A stretch of 19,138 bases of DNA, from the NCBI GenBank assembly GCA_900545445.1, contig UQZH01000041.1:1-19138 (forward strand), in the 5' to 3' direction. The notes below the pieces were generated by a model. The model did not search any database and was not told where the DNA came from. It was given only the letters and a program-made list of their open reading frames with translations. This document shows positions 12,753 to 19,138 of this stretch, piece after piece. Position 1 is the first letter of the stretch. The number at the start of each line of letters is the position of its first letter. This DNA is from an uncultured Collinsella sp. (GTDB lineage: Bacteria; Actinomycetota; Coriobacteriia; Coriobacteriales; Coriobacteriaceae). Position numbers and translations under genes: made by a program.

Positions 12753-14888
12753 TTAATGAATGAGCTTAAAGTCCAAATGTCCGCGAGTAGTGTTGACGCG
12801 CGAGACCTCGATAATCACGCGCTGCCCCAACTCAAAACGACGCCCCGTGTCGGCACCCGTCAACGTGAGCGCGTCCTCGTCAAACTCAAACCACTCGTTA
12901 CCCAAACTCTTAATAGAAACCAACCCCTCAACCTGCGTTAGATCGAGACGCACGAATAGTCCCATGCTGCTGACCCACGAGACCGTTCCGGCATAGCGCT
13001 CGCCCAGGCGGTCCTCGTAGTACTGCGCAATCTTGATTTTTTGCGTCGCATGGCTGGCAGCGTCGGCCGCACGCTCGGCATCGCTGCACGCGCGGCAGAT
13101 TTGCGGCAGGATGCGCGGAAGCGACTCTCTGCCTTTTCCGATCAACCTCGGCGTACGCACCAAGGCGTCTTTTCCACCCAGCTGCTCGTATGCCAGCTGC
13201 AGCTTGAGTACGCGATGCACCACCAGATCGGGATAACGGCGAATGGGGCTTGTAAAGTGGCAGTAGCACGGCGCGGCGAGCGCAAAGTGGCCCTCGTTGC
13301 GAGGCTTATACAACGCACGCTGCATACTGCGCAAAAGGAGCGTGTTGACGAGTGGCGCGTTAGCCGTGCCGGCAGCGGCGTCAACCGTCGCCTGCAACTC
13401 ATCAGGACTTCCCAGGGCAATGCCCGCCGCACGGCGATCATCGATGATACCGAGCTGCGCCAGCGCCGCAGCAGCACCGTGCAGACTGTCGGGGCTGGGG
13501 TCATCGTGCACGCGATAGCACGCCTCGATATCGCGGTCGGCCAGCCACTCGGCGACGCACTCGTTAGCCAGCAGCATTGCCTCCTCGATAAGCGAGGTTG
13601 CGCAGGAGCGCTCGCGTGCCACAATCTGCACGGGCACGCCGTCCTCATCCAGCAGCGCGCGAATCTCGGCCGTATCAAAGTCGACCGAACCGCGTGCGCG
13701 ACGTATGCGACGCCGAAGCTCCGCGAGTTCGTTTGCGGCGACCAGGAAATCGGCCAGGTCGACGTTATAGCCGCGAGCAGCATCCTCGCACGCAAGCCCG
13801 CGCTCAAGCGCTTCCTCGCGCGAGGCTTCGGCCGCAGCGACATCCTCCGCAGCGCCCTCCAACACGGAATACTCAACTGCGCCGGCGCGCACCAGCAGCG
13901 CCTCGGCGCCGTCATAGTCCATACGCACACGCGAACGAATCACACTGGGATAGGGGTCGTAATGACGCACACGGCCCTGCGCGTCGAGCTCGATGTCGAC
14001 GGTAAACGCCAGGCGATCCTCATCGGGGCGTAGGGAACACAGGTCACAGGACAGGCGCTCGGGCAGCATGGGAAGCACGCGATCGGCAAGGTACACCGAC
14101 GTCGCGCGATGGCGGGCCTCCAGGTCGATATGCCCGTCCCAGGCAACATAGTGCGAAACGTCGGCGATATGCACGCCCAGATTATAGCCGCCCTCGGGCG
14201 TGCGCTCGAGCGAGATGGCATCGTCAAAGTCGCGCGCATCAACCGGGTCGATGGTGATGACAAAACGATCGCGCAGGTCACGACGAAGCGGGTCTTTAAG
14301 CGCTGCGGTCACATCGAGCGTAAGCGCCTCGGCCTCGGCAAGTGCGGCCTCGGGATAGCTGTCGGTATAGCCATAACGCGCCATCACATACTGAACACCC
14401 AAATCGGGCGCGTCATCGCCGCCAATGCGGCGATCGATCGTCACCGTGCCCGATTCCAGACGCGTCGGATACGTTAGGATGCGCGCGACGACGACATCGC
14501 CAGGACGCACGCCCAGGCGCTCCGCCGAAGTGTCCTCGGGCAAAATAAAGAAATCGGCTTTGAGACGCGAATCGAGCGGCTCGATCACACCAAGCGGGCC
14601 GGCCGTCTGATACGTACCCACCACGCTGATGGCGGCACGCTCGATGACGCCCTCAATCACGGCGCGACGCTCACCATGCGGGCTGTTCTTAATGCTCACG
14701 GCAACGGTATCGCCATCCATGATCTCGCGCTTGCCGCGGCCCATGACCTTGTAGTCGCCGTTTTCGGTTATGACATAGGCACTGTGCTCATGGAGCTGCA
14801 CGCGTCCGGTCAGACTCGGGCGACGCTCGCTGCGCACCGGCCCGCGCTTATTGCGAGCTCCACGCTTATGCTTGTTATTGCGCCCCAT
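12753..14888 (-). CDS. rnr: Ribonuclease R (RNase II family 3'-5' exoribonuclease)
   Basis: The 711-residue enzyme degrades structured RNA processively from the 3' end and clears mRNA released by tmRNA-SmpB. After a basic tail come cold-shock-like OB domains (about residues 25-170), then the RNB catalytic domain with the Mg2+-binding aspartates in ITIDPVDARDFDDAISLE (Asp214, 220, 222, 223), VHIADVSHYV, DRVLPMLPERLS, MLLANE and FTSPIRRYPDLVVHR. It ends with an S1 domain (RYAGTVSWVSSMGLFVRLDL...). The N-terminal helix-turn-helix of E. coli RNase R is absent, as in many Gram-positive versions. The start ATG follows AAGGAGGC. A long palindrome and the ftsX terminator separate it from ftsX, so it is transcribed on its own. 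Confidence 0.96.
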   Translation of the reverse strand: MGRNNKHKRGARNKRGPVRSERRPSLTGRVQLHEHSAYVITENGDYKVMGRGKREIMDGDTVAVSIKNSPHGERRAVIEGVIERAAISVVGTYQTAGPLGVIEPLDSRLKADFFILPEDTSAERLGVRPGDVVVARILTYPTRLESGTVTIDRRIGGDDAPDLGVQYVMARYGYTDSYPEAALAEAEALTLDVTAALKDPLRRDLRDRFVITIDPVDARDFDDAISLERTPEGGYNLGVHIADVSHYVAWDGHIDLEARHRATSVYLADRVLPMLPERLSCDLCSLRPDEDRLAFTVDIELDAQGRVRHYDPYPSVIRSRVRMDYDGAEALLVRAGAVEYSVLEGAAEDVAAAEASREEALERGLACEDAARGYNVDLADFLVAANELAELRRRIRRARGSVDFDTAEIRALLDEDGVPVQIVARERSCATSLIEEAMLLANECVAEWLADRDIEACYRVHDDPSPDSLHGAAAALAQLGIIDDRRAAGIALGSPDELQATVDAAAGTANAPLVNTLLLRSMQRALYKPRNEGHFALAAPCYCHFTSPIRRYPDLVVHRVLKLQLAYEQLGGKDALVRTPRLIGKGRESLPRILPQICRACSDAERAADAASHATQKIKIAQYYEDRLGERYAGTVSWVSSMGLFVRLDLTQVEGLVSIKSLGNEWFEFDEDALTLTGADTGRRFELGQRVIIEVSRVNTTRGHLDFKLIH

Positions 14889-14938
14889 GGCGCCTCCTTA
14901 CTATCGATGGCCGTTTACACCCCAAGAGTCTACCCAAA

Positions 14939-15024
14939 TGATCCCTAGGGGACGGCAGGATTGCGGGCCACATAGATAGACCAGCGCCACGATAATCCGC
15001 AATCCTTCCGTCCCCTAGGGATCA
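14939..15024. repeat. Long near-perfect palindrome, 28-bp arms (family 2)
   Basis: The left arm (14939-14966) starts TGATCCCTAGGGGACGG and the right arm (14997-15024) is its complement at 27 of 28 positions, around a 30-base loop. Each arm contains the small palindrome CCCTAGGG. It fills the ftsX-rnr gap, next to the ftsX terminator. A lone, slightly changed arm occurs at 3246-3264, showing this sequence is dispersed. Confidence 0.9.
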
Positions 15025-15057
15025 AAAAACGGGCCGCCCCCAAAAGAGACGACCCGT
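15024..15057 (-). terminator. Rho-independent terminator of ftsEX
   Basis: On the minus strand ACGGG (15053-15057) pairs with CCCGT (15029-15033), with further CG/CG pairs inside, and is followed by TTTTTT. It begins 24 bases after the ftsX stop and touches the right arm of the palindrome at 14939-15024. Confidence 0.8.
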
Positions 15058-15080
15058 TGCAGATGGCATATCCGCAGCGC

Positions 15081-16001
15081 CTACACGCGCAGATAACGGC
15101 GCATGGCGATGGCAGAACCAAAGAGACCGATAATGACACCGACGAGAATCAGTGCGGCGTAGGTCACCAGATAGTACTGCATCGGCAGCGCAAACGACAT
15201 CCAGCCGACGCTCGCCTGCAGGCGCGGAATCATCAGATTGCGCAGCAGCTCCAAAACACCGATGGAAAGCAGCGAGCCAAGAATGGCCTGCAGCACACCC
15301 TCGGTAATGAACGGCCCGCGAATGAAGCCGTTGCTGGCGCCCACCAGGCGCATAATCGCAATCTCGCGACGACGCGCCGTAATGGACAGGCGAATCGTGT
15401 TGTTGATAAAGATGAACGCGATAAAGGTCAGCAGGCCGACGAGCACCACGGCGGCGATACGGATGTAGTTGGTCACCTGGAACAGGCGGCTCACTTCCTC
15501 CTGGCCATACAGCACGCTCGCGTTGACGTCGCCGTCGTCCGCGATCTTTTGGAAGTCGGCGTTCTTCTTGAGCTTCTTGGCCGTGCTCTCGACCTGAGAC
15601 GGATCGTCCATCTCAATCGCAAACGAGGCGGGCAGCGGGTTCTGGCCGTCGAGCGCACTCATGGTGGCGTCGGCGTTGCCCGACATCTTGCTCGTGTACT
15701 CGGCCAGCGCGTCGTCCTTATCCTTATAGGTCACGGACTTGACGTTGCTCCACGTCTTGAGCTCGGCCTCAAAGGCCTGGACGTCTGCCTGATCGGCGTC
15801 ATCGCTAATAAAGGCATTGATGACAACCTGATCCTCGACGGTACCGATCACGGAGTTCAGCATCGCGGAACCCATAATGAACAGGCCGATGATAAACAGC
15901 GAAAGGAAAATCGTGATGACGGCGCCGAGCGAGGTGGTCCAGTTACGGAAGAAGTGGCTGATAGCCTCTTTGAGCGAATAGCCCACGTTAGTTGGTGCCA
16001 T
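15081..16001 (-). CDS. ftsX: Cell-division permease-like protein FtsX
   Basis: The 306-residue protein has the FtsX topology: a first helix at about residues 25-50 (AVITIFLSLFIIGLFIMGSA), an extracellular domain of about 120 residues (VVINAFISDDADQADVQAFE through VSRLFQV), then three helices in the C-terminal half with the cytoplasmic TARRREIAIMRLVGASNGFI motif typical of the FtsX/MacB permeases. With FtsE it forms an ATP-driven complex that does not transport solute but activates peptidoglycan hydrolases through the extracellular domain. The ATG at 16001 overlaps the ftsE end by 14 bases and has GGGGAGG upstream, so the two are coupled. Confidence 0.96.
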   Translation of the reverse strand: MAPTNVGYSLKEAISHFFRNWTTSLGAVITIFLSLFIIGLFIMGSAMLNSVIGTVEDQVVINAFISDDADQADVQAFEAELKTWSNVKSVTYKDKDDALAEYTSKMSGNADATMSALDGQNPLPASFAIEMDDPSQVESTAKKLKKNADFQKIADDGDVNASVLYGQEEVSRLFQVTNYIRIAAVVLVGLLTFIAFIFINNTIRLSITARRREIAIMRLVGASNGFIRGPFITEGVLQAILGSLLSIGVLELLRNLMIPRLQASVGWMSFALPMQYYLVTYAALILVGVIIGLFGSAIAMRRYLRV

Positions 16002-17208
16002 AGTTGCCGTAACCTCCCCTCTCCTGGTCGCGGATTACGTGGCCGCCCTCGAGGGCGATCACGCGACGGTGCATGCTATCGACCATCTCGCGGTCGTGCG
16101 TGGCGACGATCACGGTGGTGCCGGTACGGTTAATGCGCTCGAGCAGCTTCATGATGCCCAGCGAAATCGCGGGGTCGAGGTTGCCCGTAGGCTCGTCGCA
16201 AATAAGCAGCGGCGGACGGTTGACCATAGCGCGGGCAACGGCGACACGCTGCTGCTCGCCACCGGACAGCTGATCGGGCAGAGAGTCCATCTGATCGGCC
16301 AGACCGACCAGGCGAAGCACCTCGGGCACCTGGCTGCGAATGACGCCCTTGGGCTTGCCGATGCACTGCAGGGCAAACGCCACGTTTTCGTAGGCGGTCT
16401 TCTGCGGCAGGAGCTTAAAGTCCTGGAACACGGCACCGATCTGGCGACGCAAGAACGGAACTTTGCGGTTCTTGATCTTCATGAGGTCCTGGCCGGCGAC
16501 CAAAATGCGGCCGCTCGTCGGCTTGACGTCGCGGTTGAGCGTCGAAAGCAGCGTAGTCTTACCCGAGCCGGAGTGACCGACCAGGAAGACAAACTCGCCA
16601 GGATAGATCTCGATGTTGATGTCGTCGAGCGCGGGCTTGTTGGGCTGTGCCGGGTAGATTTTGGTGACGTGCTCCATGAGGATGACGGGCTCGACACCGG
16701 CCTGCTTGGCCATCTTCTTGCGGCTGGCCTGCGGATCGATGGGCGCAAACACCGACGTAAAGTCGGGATTGTTGAGCGCATTGTCGAGGCTTGCGACCTC
16801 GGCGGCCTGATCGCTCTCGACTACGGGAGCCGCGGGCTGCGTAGGATCGGGAATACCGGCAAAAAGACCGGACTGCGCAGGCTGTGGCGCCGGAGTCGCA
16901 GGAGCCATGGGGTCGGGAATACCGGCCATGACAGGTTGCGGCGCGACAGCGTCCGCCTGGGGCTGATCCACGCGAGCGGTCACCTTCTGCACGGGCTCAA
17001 AACCCGCGGCCTCGGAAAGCTCGACATCATTGGTGGGATTGTAGGCAAAGGGATCTGACGCCGGCTGTGCCTGATCTGCCGGCTGTGCGGGGATCGGGCT
17101 AAACAGCTGATCCTCTGAATCCGGGGTGGCGAAACGAGTGCCCGCGGCGCCTGGCTGCGTCTTGGGGGCGTCATCGCCCGCACCGGAGGTACGGAAGTGG
17201 TTACCCAC
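15988..17208 (-). CDS. ftsE: Cell-division ATPase FtsE with a long N-terminal extension
   Basis: Residues from about 175 form a canonical FtsE ABC ATPase: VILMEHVTKIYP, Walker A GHSGSGKTT (211-219), FQDFKLLPQKTAYENVAF, signature LSGGEQQR (314-321), Walker B LLICDEP (334-340), and the H-loop ATHDRE. The enzyme powers FtsX at the septum. FtsE is normally about 230 residues; this one has 406 because of a ~170-residue N-terminal region rich in Pro, Ala, Gln and Asp, predicted disordered, with a repeated AGIPDP (95-100 and 117-122). The extension is supported by its start, a GTG with AAGGAG 5 bases upstream; the internal Met166 before the ABC domain has no ribosome site. Short Gly/Tyr-rich tail GGYGNYGTN overlaps the ftsX start. 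Confidence 0.93.
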   Translation of the reverse strand: MGNHFRTSGAGDDAPKTQPGAAGTRFATPDSEDQLFSPIPAQPADQAQPASDPFAYNPTNDVELSEAAGFEPVQKVTARVDQPQADAVAPQPVMAGIPDPMAPATPAPQPAQSGLFAGIPDPTQPAAPVVESDQAAEVASLDNALNNPDFTSVFAPIDPQASRKKMAKQAGVEPVILMEHVTKIYPAQPNKPALDDINIEIYPGEFVFLVGHSGSGKTTLLSTLNRDVKPTSGRILVAGQDLMKIKNRKVPFLRRQIGAVFQDFKLLPQKTAYENVAFALQCIGKPKGVIRSQVPEVLRLVGLADQMDSLPDQLSGGEQQRVAVARAMVNRPPLLICDEPTGNLDPAISLGIMKLLERINRTGTTVIVATHDREMVDSMHRRVIALEGGHVIRDQERGGYGNYGTN

Positions 17209-17253
17209 TGGTGCTCCTTATCGTCGTACGTTTAAACTACATGAGCGCTTTGT

Positions 17254-17259
17254 ATTTTA
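17254..17259 (-). promoter_or_regulatory. Candidate extended -10 promoter of ftsEX
   Basis: On the minus strand TGCTAAAAT (TGN plus TAAAAT) lies about 46 bases upstream of the ftsE GTG. No matching -35 is clear, which extended -10 promoters do not require. Confidence 0.35.
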
Positions 17260-17311
17260 GCAGCATTAGCTTCGCTGCACATAAGAAGCATGGCGGGGTT
17301 TTGGTCCCACC

Positions 17312-17434
17312 GGCCGTGCGCAGGGTTACCTCCCAAATCGTCCTCGGACATGTCGGAGCCCCCGCTGCGCACTACGTGCGGCGGGGGCTCCTCCGTCCTG
17401 CGGAAAGATTTGGGAGGTAACCCTGCGCACGGCC
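17312..17434. repeat. Nested perfect palindrome, 28-bp outer arms (family 3)
   Basis: The outer arms 17312-17339 (GGCCGTGCGCAGGGTTACC...) and 17407-17434 are perfectly complementary over 28 bases. Inside them GGAGCCCCCGC (17355-17365) and GCGGGGGCTCC (17381-17391) form a second perfect stem, with CGCAC/GTGCG around a 3-base loop at its tip. The 123-base element fills most of the gap between the divergent ftsE and zinc-ribbon genes and would fold as one long hairpin or cruciform. It encodes no protein. Confidence 0.92.
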
Positions 17435-17639
17435 TGCGGCTACTAAGGGGCCGCCGCGTTTATCTTAGGGTGCCACATCACCATGCTGGGTGGGCTGAGT
17501 GGCACTTTGCTGATATGGGCCCTTTTCCCGGTAGAGACTTTTACTTGACGCGTTTTTGATTTGATTGTTGCGCAACTCGGAATTGGATTGTCGATTTACA
17601 GTGGCCTCAATAGGAACGCCTATGGTTGTGGGGGCCAGC
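17435..17639. other. Leader region of the zinc-ribbon gene
   Basis: This 205-base stretch between the big palindrome and the gene holds a small inverted repeat (GTGCCAC...GTGGCAC at about 17470-17504) and T-rich sequence near 17535-17560 that may contain the promoter (TTGACG at about 17545). I cannot pair this with a good -10 box. Confidence 0.35.
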
Positions 17640-18371
17640 ATGAATTGTCCTTATTGTGGAGCTGAGTTACGCGATGACGTGAGGTACTGCACAGCGTGCG
17701 GGGTTGCCGTCAATGGCATCTCTGCTGATTCTGAGCTTCGGGTAAAGCCTCGGAACCACGTTGCGGTCATCCTTACCTGCATGCTGGTAATTGGCATTGT
17801 CGGCGGTAGCTGTATGGGCCTTCATCTGCGGCAGGTGTTGTCGCACTTCGTATCCGCCCATTCGGAGCACGCCATTGTGCTGGATGTCGCGGCTGCGGGC
17901 TGGGACACCGATAACGGGGCATCGCGCGTTCCGATACATATTACGGGCAAGACCATCGACGGAATAACGGTCGACAGGATTGAGTTCGTCGCCTCCGATG
18001 GCTCTGGCATCAATCTCATACAAGGTGTCTACACGCTCGAGGCAGCAGGTTCCCCTATCGCTGCGGATGGCACGATCTATCAAATTCCATGCACGAGTGC
18101 CACACTCGTCCTCGATGATGCCTTTGCCATGGGTGAAACAATCGATCTGGCCGAGCTTGCAGAACAGGATTCGATTCTCGCCTTCTGCCCCATTGATGCC
18201 GCCGATGTGACCAATGATGAAATCTATGATGCCGCTTTGCTCGCCATGACATACAGAGGCAGCGATGCCCCCGATGTCACTGCACTGTGCCAAGCCGCAA
18301 TCAATCGTCGCGATGGAGCCAGCACAAGCGGGAACTCCTTCGGAAGTTGCGGTGAAATGCGGATTAATTGA
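17640..18371 (+). CDS. Zinc-ribbon single-pass membrane protein
   Basis: The 243-residue product begins with a zinc ribbon, MNCPYCGAELRDDVRYCTAC (Cys3, 6, 17, 20), followed by a linker and one membrane helix at about 41-62 (VAVILTCMLVIGIVGGSCMG). The remaining ~180 residues should lie outside the cell and contain no motif I recognise. Zinc-ribbon plus one helix plus an unrecognised outer domain is a common layout of surface proteins of unknown function in Gram-positives. The frame opens at 17565; the ATG at 17640 gives the classical zinc-ribbon start, though an ATG at 17622 has AGGA upstream and would add six residues. The last eight codons (SCGEMRIN) and the stop are inside the palindrome at 18345-18411, so the native C terminus may have been replaced. 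Confidence 0.75.
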   Translation: MNCPYCGAELRDDVRYCTACGVAVNGISADSELRVKPRNHVAVILTCMLVIGIVGGSCMGLHLRQVLSHFVSAHSEHAIVLDVAAAGWDTDNGASRVPIHITGKTIDGITVDRIEFVASDGSGINLIQGVYTLEAAGSPIAADGTIYQIPCTSATLVLDDAFAMGETIDLAELAEQDSILAFCPIDAADVTNDEIYDAALLAMTYRGSDAPDVTALCQAAINRRDGASTSGNSFGSCGEMRIN

Positions 18372-18411
18372 GCCTTTAGGCTGGCAAAACAGTCCTTATT
18401 TCACCGCAACT
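18345..18411. repeat. Palindromic element sharing termini with the one at 4206-4274 (family 1)
   Basis: AGTTGCGGTGAAAT (18345-18358) and ATTTCACCGCAACT (18398-18411) are perfect 14-base arms around 39 bases. The same terminal sequence bounds the palindrome at 4206-4274, but the interiors differ. It overlaps the 3' end of the zinc-ribbon gene and touches the transketolase terminator. Confidence 0.85.
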
Positions 18412-18444
18412 GAAACAGGGGCGCCCTCCAAGAGAGCGCCCCTG
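18412..18444 (-). terminator. Terminator of the transketolase gene
   Basis: CAGGGGCGC (18416-18424) and GCGCCCCTG (18436-18444) form a 9-base stem; on the minus strand TTTC follows. It lies about 48 bases after the transketolase stop. Confidence 0.65.
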
Positions 18445-18492
18445 CCGGGTTTCCATAGTACTGGCGAAGCAGTCTTTGAGATCCGCCTTGCC

Positions 18493-19138
18493 TTATGCCA
18501 AGAACTCCTTGGTGGTCGCCACGATGTTGGCGGCGTCCAGGCCGTACTTGTGCAGGAGCTCGGCACCCGGGCCGGACTCGCCGAACGTGTCGTTGACGCC
18601 AATCTTCTTGAGCGGCGTCGGGCACTGCTCGCACAGGACGTCGGCAACGGCGCTGCCCAGGCCACCGATCACGGAGTGCTCCTCGACGGTCACGACGTGG
18701 CCGGTCTTGCTGGCGCTCTTGACGATCAGGTCGGCATCGATGGGCTTGATGGTGTGCATGTTGATGACCTCGGCGTCGATACCCTCAGCAGCGAGCTGCT
18801 CGGCGGCCTCAAGGGCCTCGCCCACCATCAGACCGCAGGCGATGATGGTAACGTCGGCGCCCTCGCGCATAACGATGCCGCGGCCCAGTTCAAACTTGTA
18901 AGTCTCGGGATCGTTGATGACCGGCGAGGCCAGACGGGCAAAGCGCATGTACACGGGGCCGTCGCACTCGTAGGCGGCGCGCGTCACGGCGCGGGCCTCG
19001 ACGTCGTCGGCGGGAACGATAACGGTCATGCCGGGAATGACGCGCATCAGGGCGATATCCTCGCAGCACTGGTGCGTGGCACCGTCCTCGCCCACCGAGA
19101 TACCGGCGTGCGTGGCGCCGATCTTGACGTTGAGATGC
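18493..19138 (-). CDS. Transketolase, C-terminal subunit (partial, 5' end outside window)
   Basis: The visible 214 residues are open to the window edge and begin inside the pyrimidine-binding domain (HLNVKIGATHAGISVGEDGA, THQCCEDIALMRVIPGM), continuing through GPVYMRFAR to the C-terminal transketolase domain (GADVTIIACGLMVGEALEAA, INMHTIKPIDADLI, VVTVEEHSVIGGLGSAVAD) and ending VATTKEFLA. Transketolase moves two-carbon units between sugar phosphates in the pentose phosphate pathway using thiamine diphosphate. In many anaerobes it is split into two genes; the C-terminal subunit is about 310 residues, so about 95 residues are missing here. The partner N-terminal subunit should lie just upstream, to the right of the window. 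That this is the split form and not the end of a single-chain enzyme is inferred from the sequence type. Confidence 0.93.
   Translation of the reverse strand, partial: HLNVKIGATHAGISVGEDGATHQCCEDIALMRVIPGMTVIVPADDVEARAVTRAAYECDGPVYMRFARLASPVINDPETYKFELGRGIVMREGADVTIIACGLMVGEALEAAEQLAAEGIDAEVINMHTIKPIDADLIVKSASKTGHVVTVEEHSVIGGLGSAVADVLCEQCPTPLKKIGVNDTFGESGPGAELLHKYGLDAANIVATTKEFLA

Noticed and set aside
15057..17058. Two long plus-strand frames opposite ftsX and ftsE
   Set aside because: The minus-strand genes carry complete family motifs, while these frames carry none.
1..19138. CRISPR array or defence system
   Set aside because: No regularly spaced direct repeats and no cas or defence-type genes were seen; the repeats present are isolated palindromes.

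Overview
The window looks like a chromosomal segment of a GC-rich, low-complexity-genome anaerobe of the Coriobacteria, most likely Collinsella or a close relative. I infer this from the GC content, the FtsEX/RNase R/SmpB complement of a monoderm, the two-gene (split) transketolase, the rubredoxin/flavoprotein pair of a strict anaerobe, and several palindromic intergenic elements. This assignment is by recognition; no search was run. Almost all genes are on the minus strand. The plus-strand exceptions are the Nramp transporter, a small unknown protein and a zinc-ribbon membrane protein.

Layout, left to right. (1) 26-1492 (-): the amidotransferase part of glutamate synthase, ending at about a third of the usual length. 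(2) 1855-3111 (+): an Nramp Mn/Fe transporter, bracketed by two copies of a ~58-bp inverted-repeat element. (3) 3341-4076 (-): a 47-aa rubredoxin, too short for a 60-aa ORF cutoff, and a flavin-reductase-family protein; together they look like a split high-molecular-weight rubredoxin. (4) 4286-5663 (-): smpB overlapping a TPR protein. (5) 5759-5926 (-): tRNA-Glu(CUC) and tRNA-Gln(CUG) with a promoter and terminator. (6) 6191-7033: a small unknown protein (+) and an Spx/ArsC-like protein (-), converging on a hairpin. (7) 7126-11569 (-): a MurNAc recycling operon, murR-murQ-murP-mupG, the same gene set as the Staphylococcus aureus mupG-murQ-murP-murR locus. It would import amino-sugar peptidoglycan fragments, cleave MurNAc-6P-GlcNAc, and convert MurNAc-6P to GlcNAc-6P, under an RpiR-type sensor. 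A hairpin plus T-tract lies between murP and mupG. (8) 11760-12620: a serine recombinase with a perfect inverted repeat just upstream, a second half-copy downstream and a possible VanZ-like remnant. (9) 12753-17208 (-): rnr, then ftsX and ftsE, which overlap; FtsE carries a ~170-residue Pro/Ala/Gln-rich N-terminal extension. (10) 17640-18371 (+): a zinc-ribbon single-pass membrane protein whose last eight codons lie inside a palindrome. (11) 18493-19138 (-): the C-terminal subunit of a split transketolase, running off the window.

The least explained signal is a set of long, nearly perfect palindromes in the intergenic spaces (arms 27-28 bp at 4206-4274, 14939-15024 and 17312-17434; shorter ones at 6620-6667 and 18345-18411). 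Two of them share a 14-15-bp terminus (AAGTTGCGGTGAAAT), and the arm of another recurs as a lone half-copy at 3246-3264. Together with the pair around the Nramp gene, they suggest several families of small dispersed palindromic elements, some of which touch gene ends.
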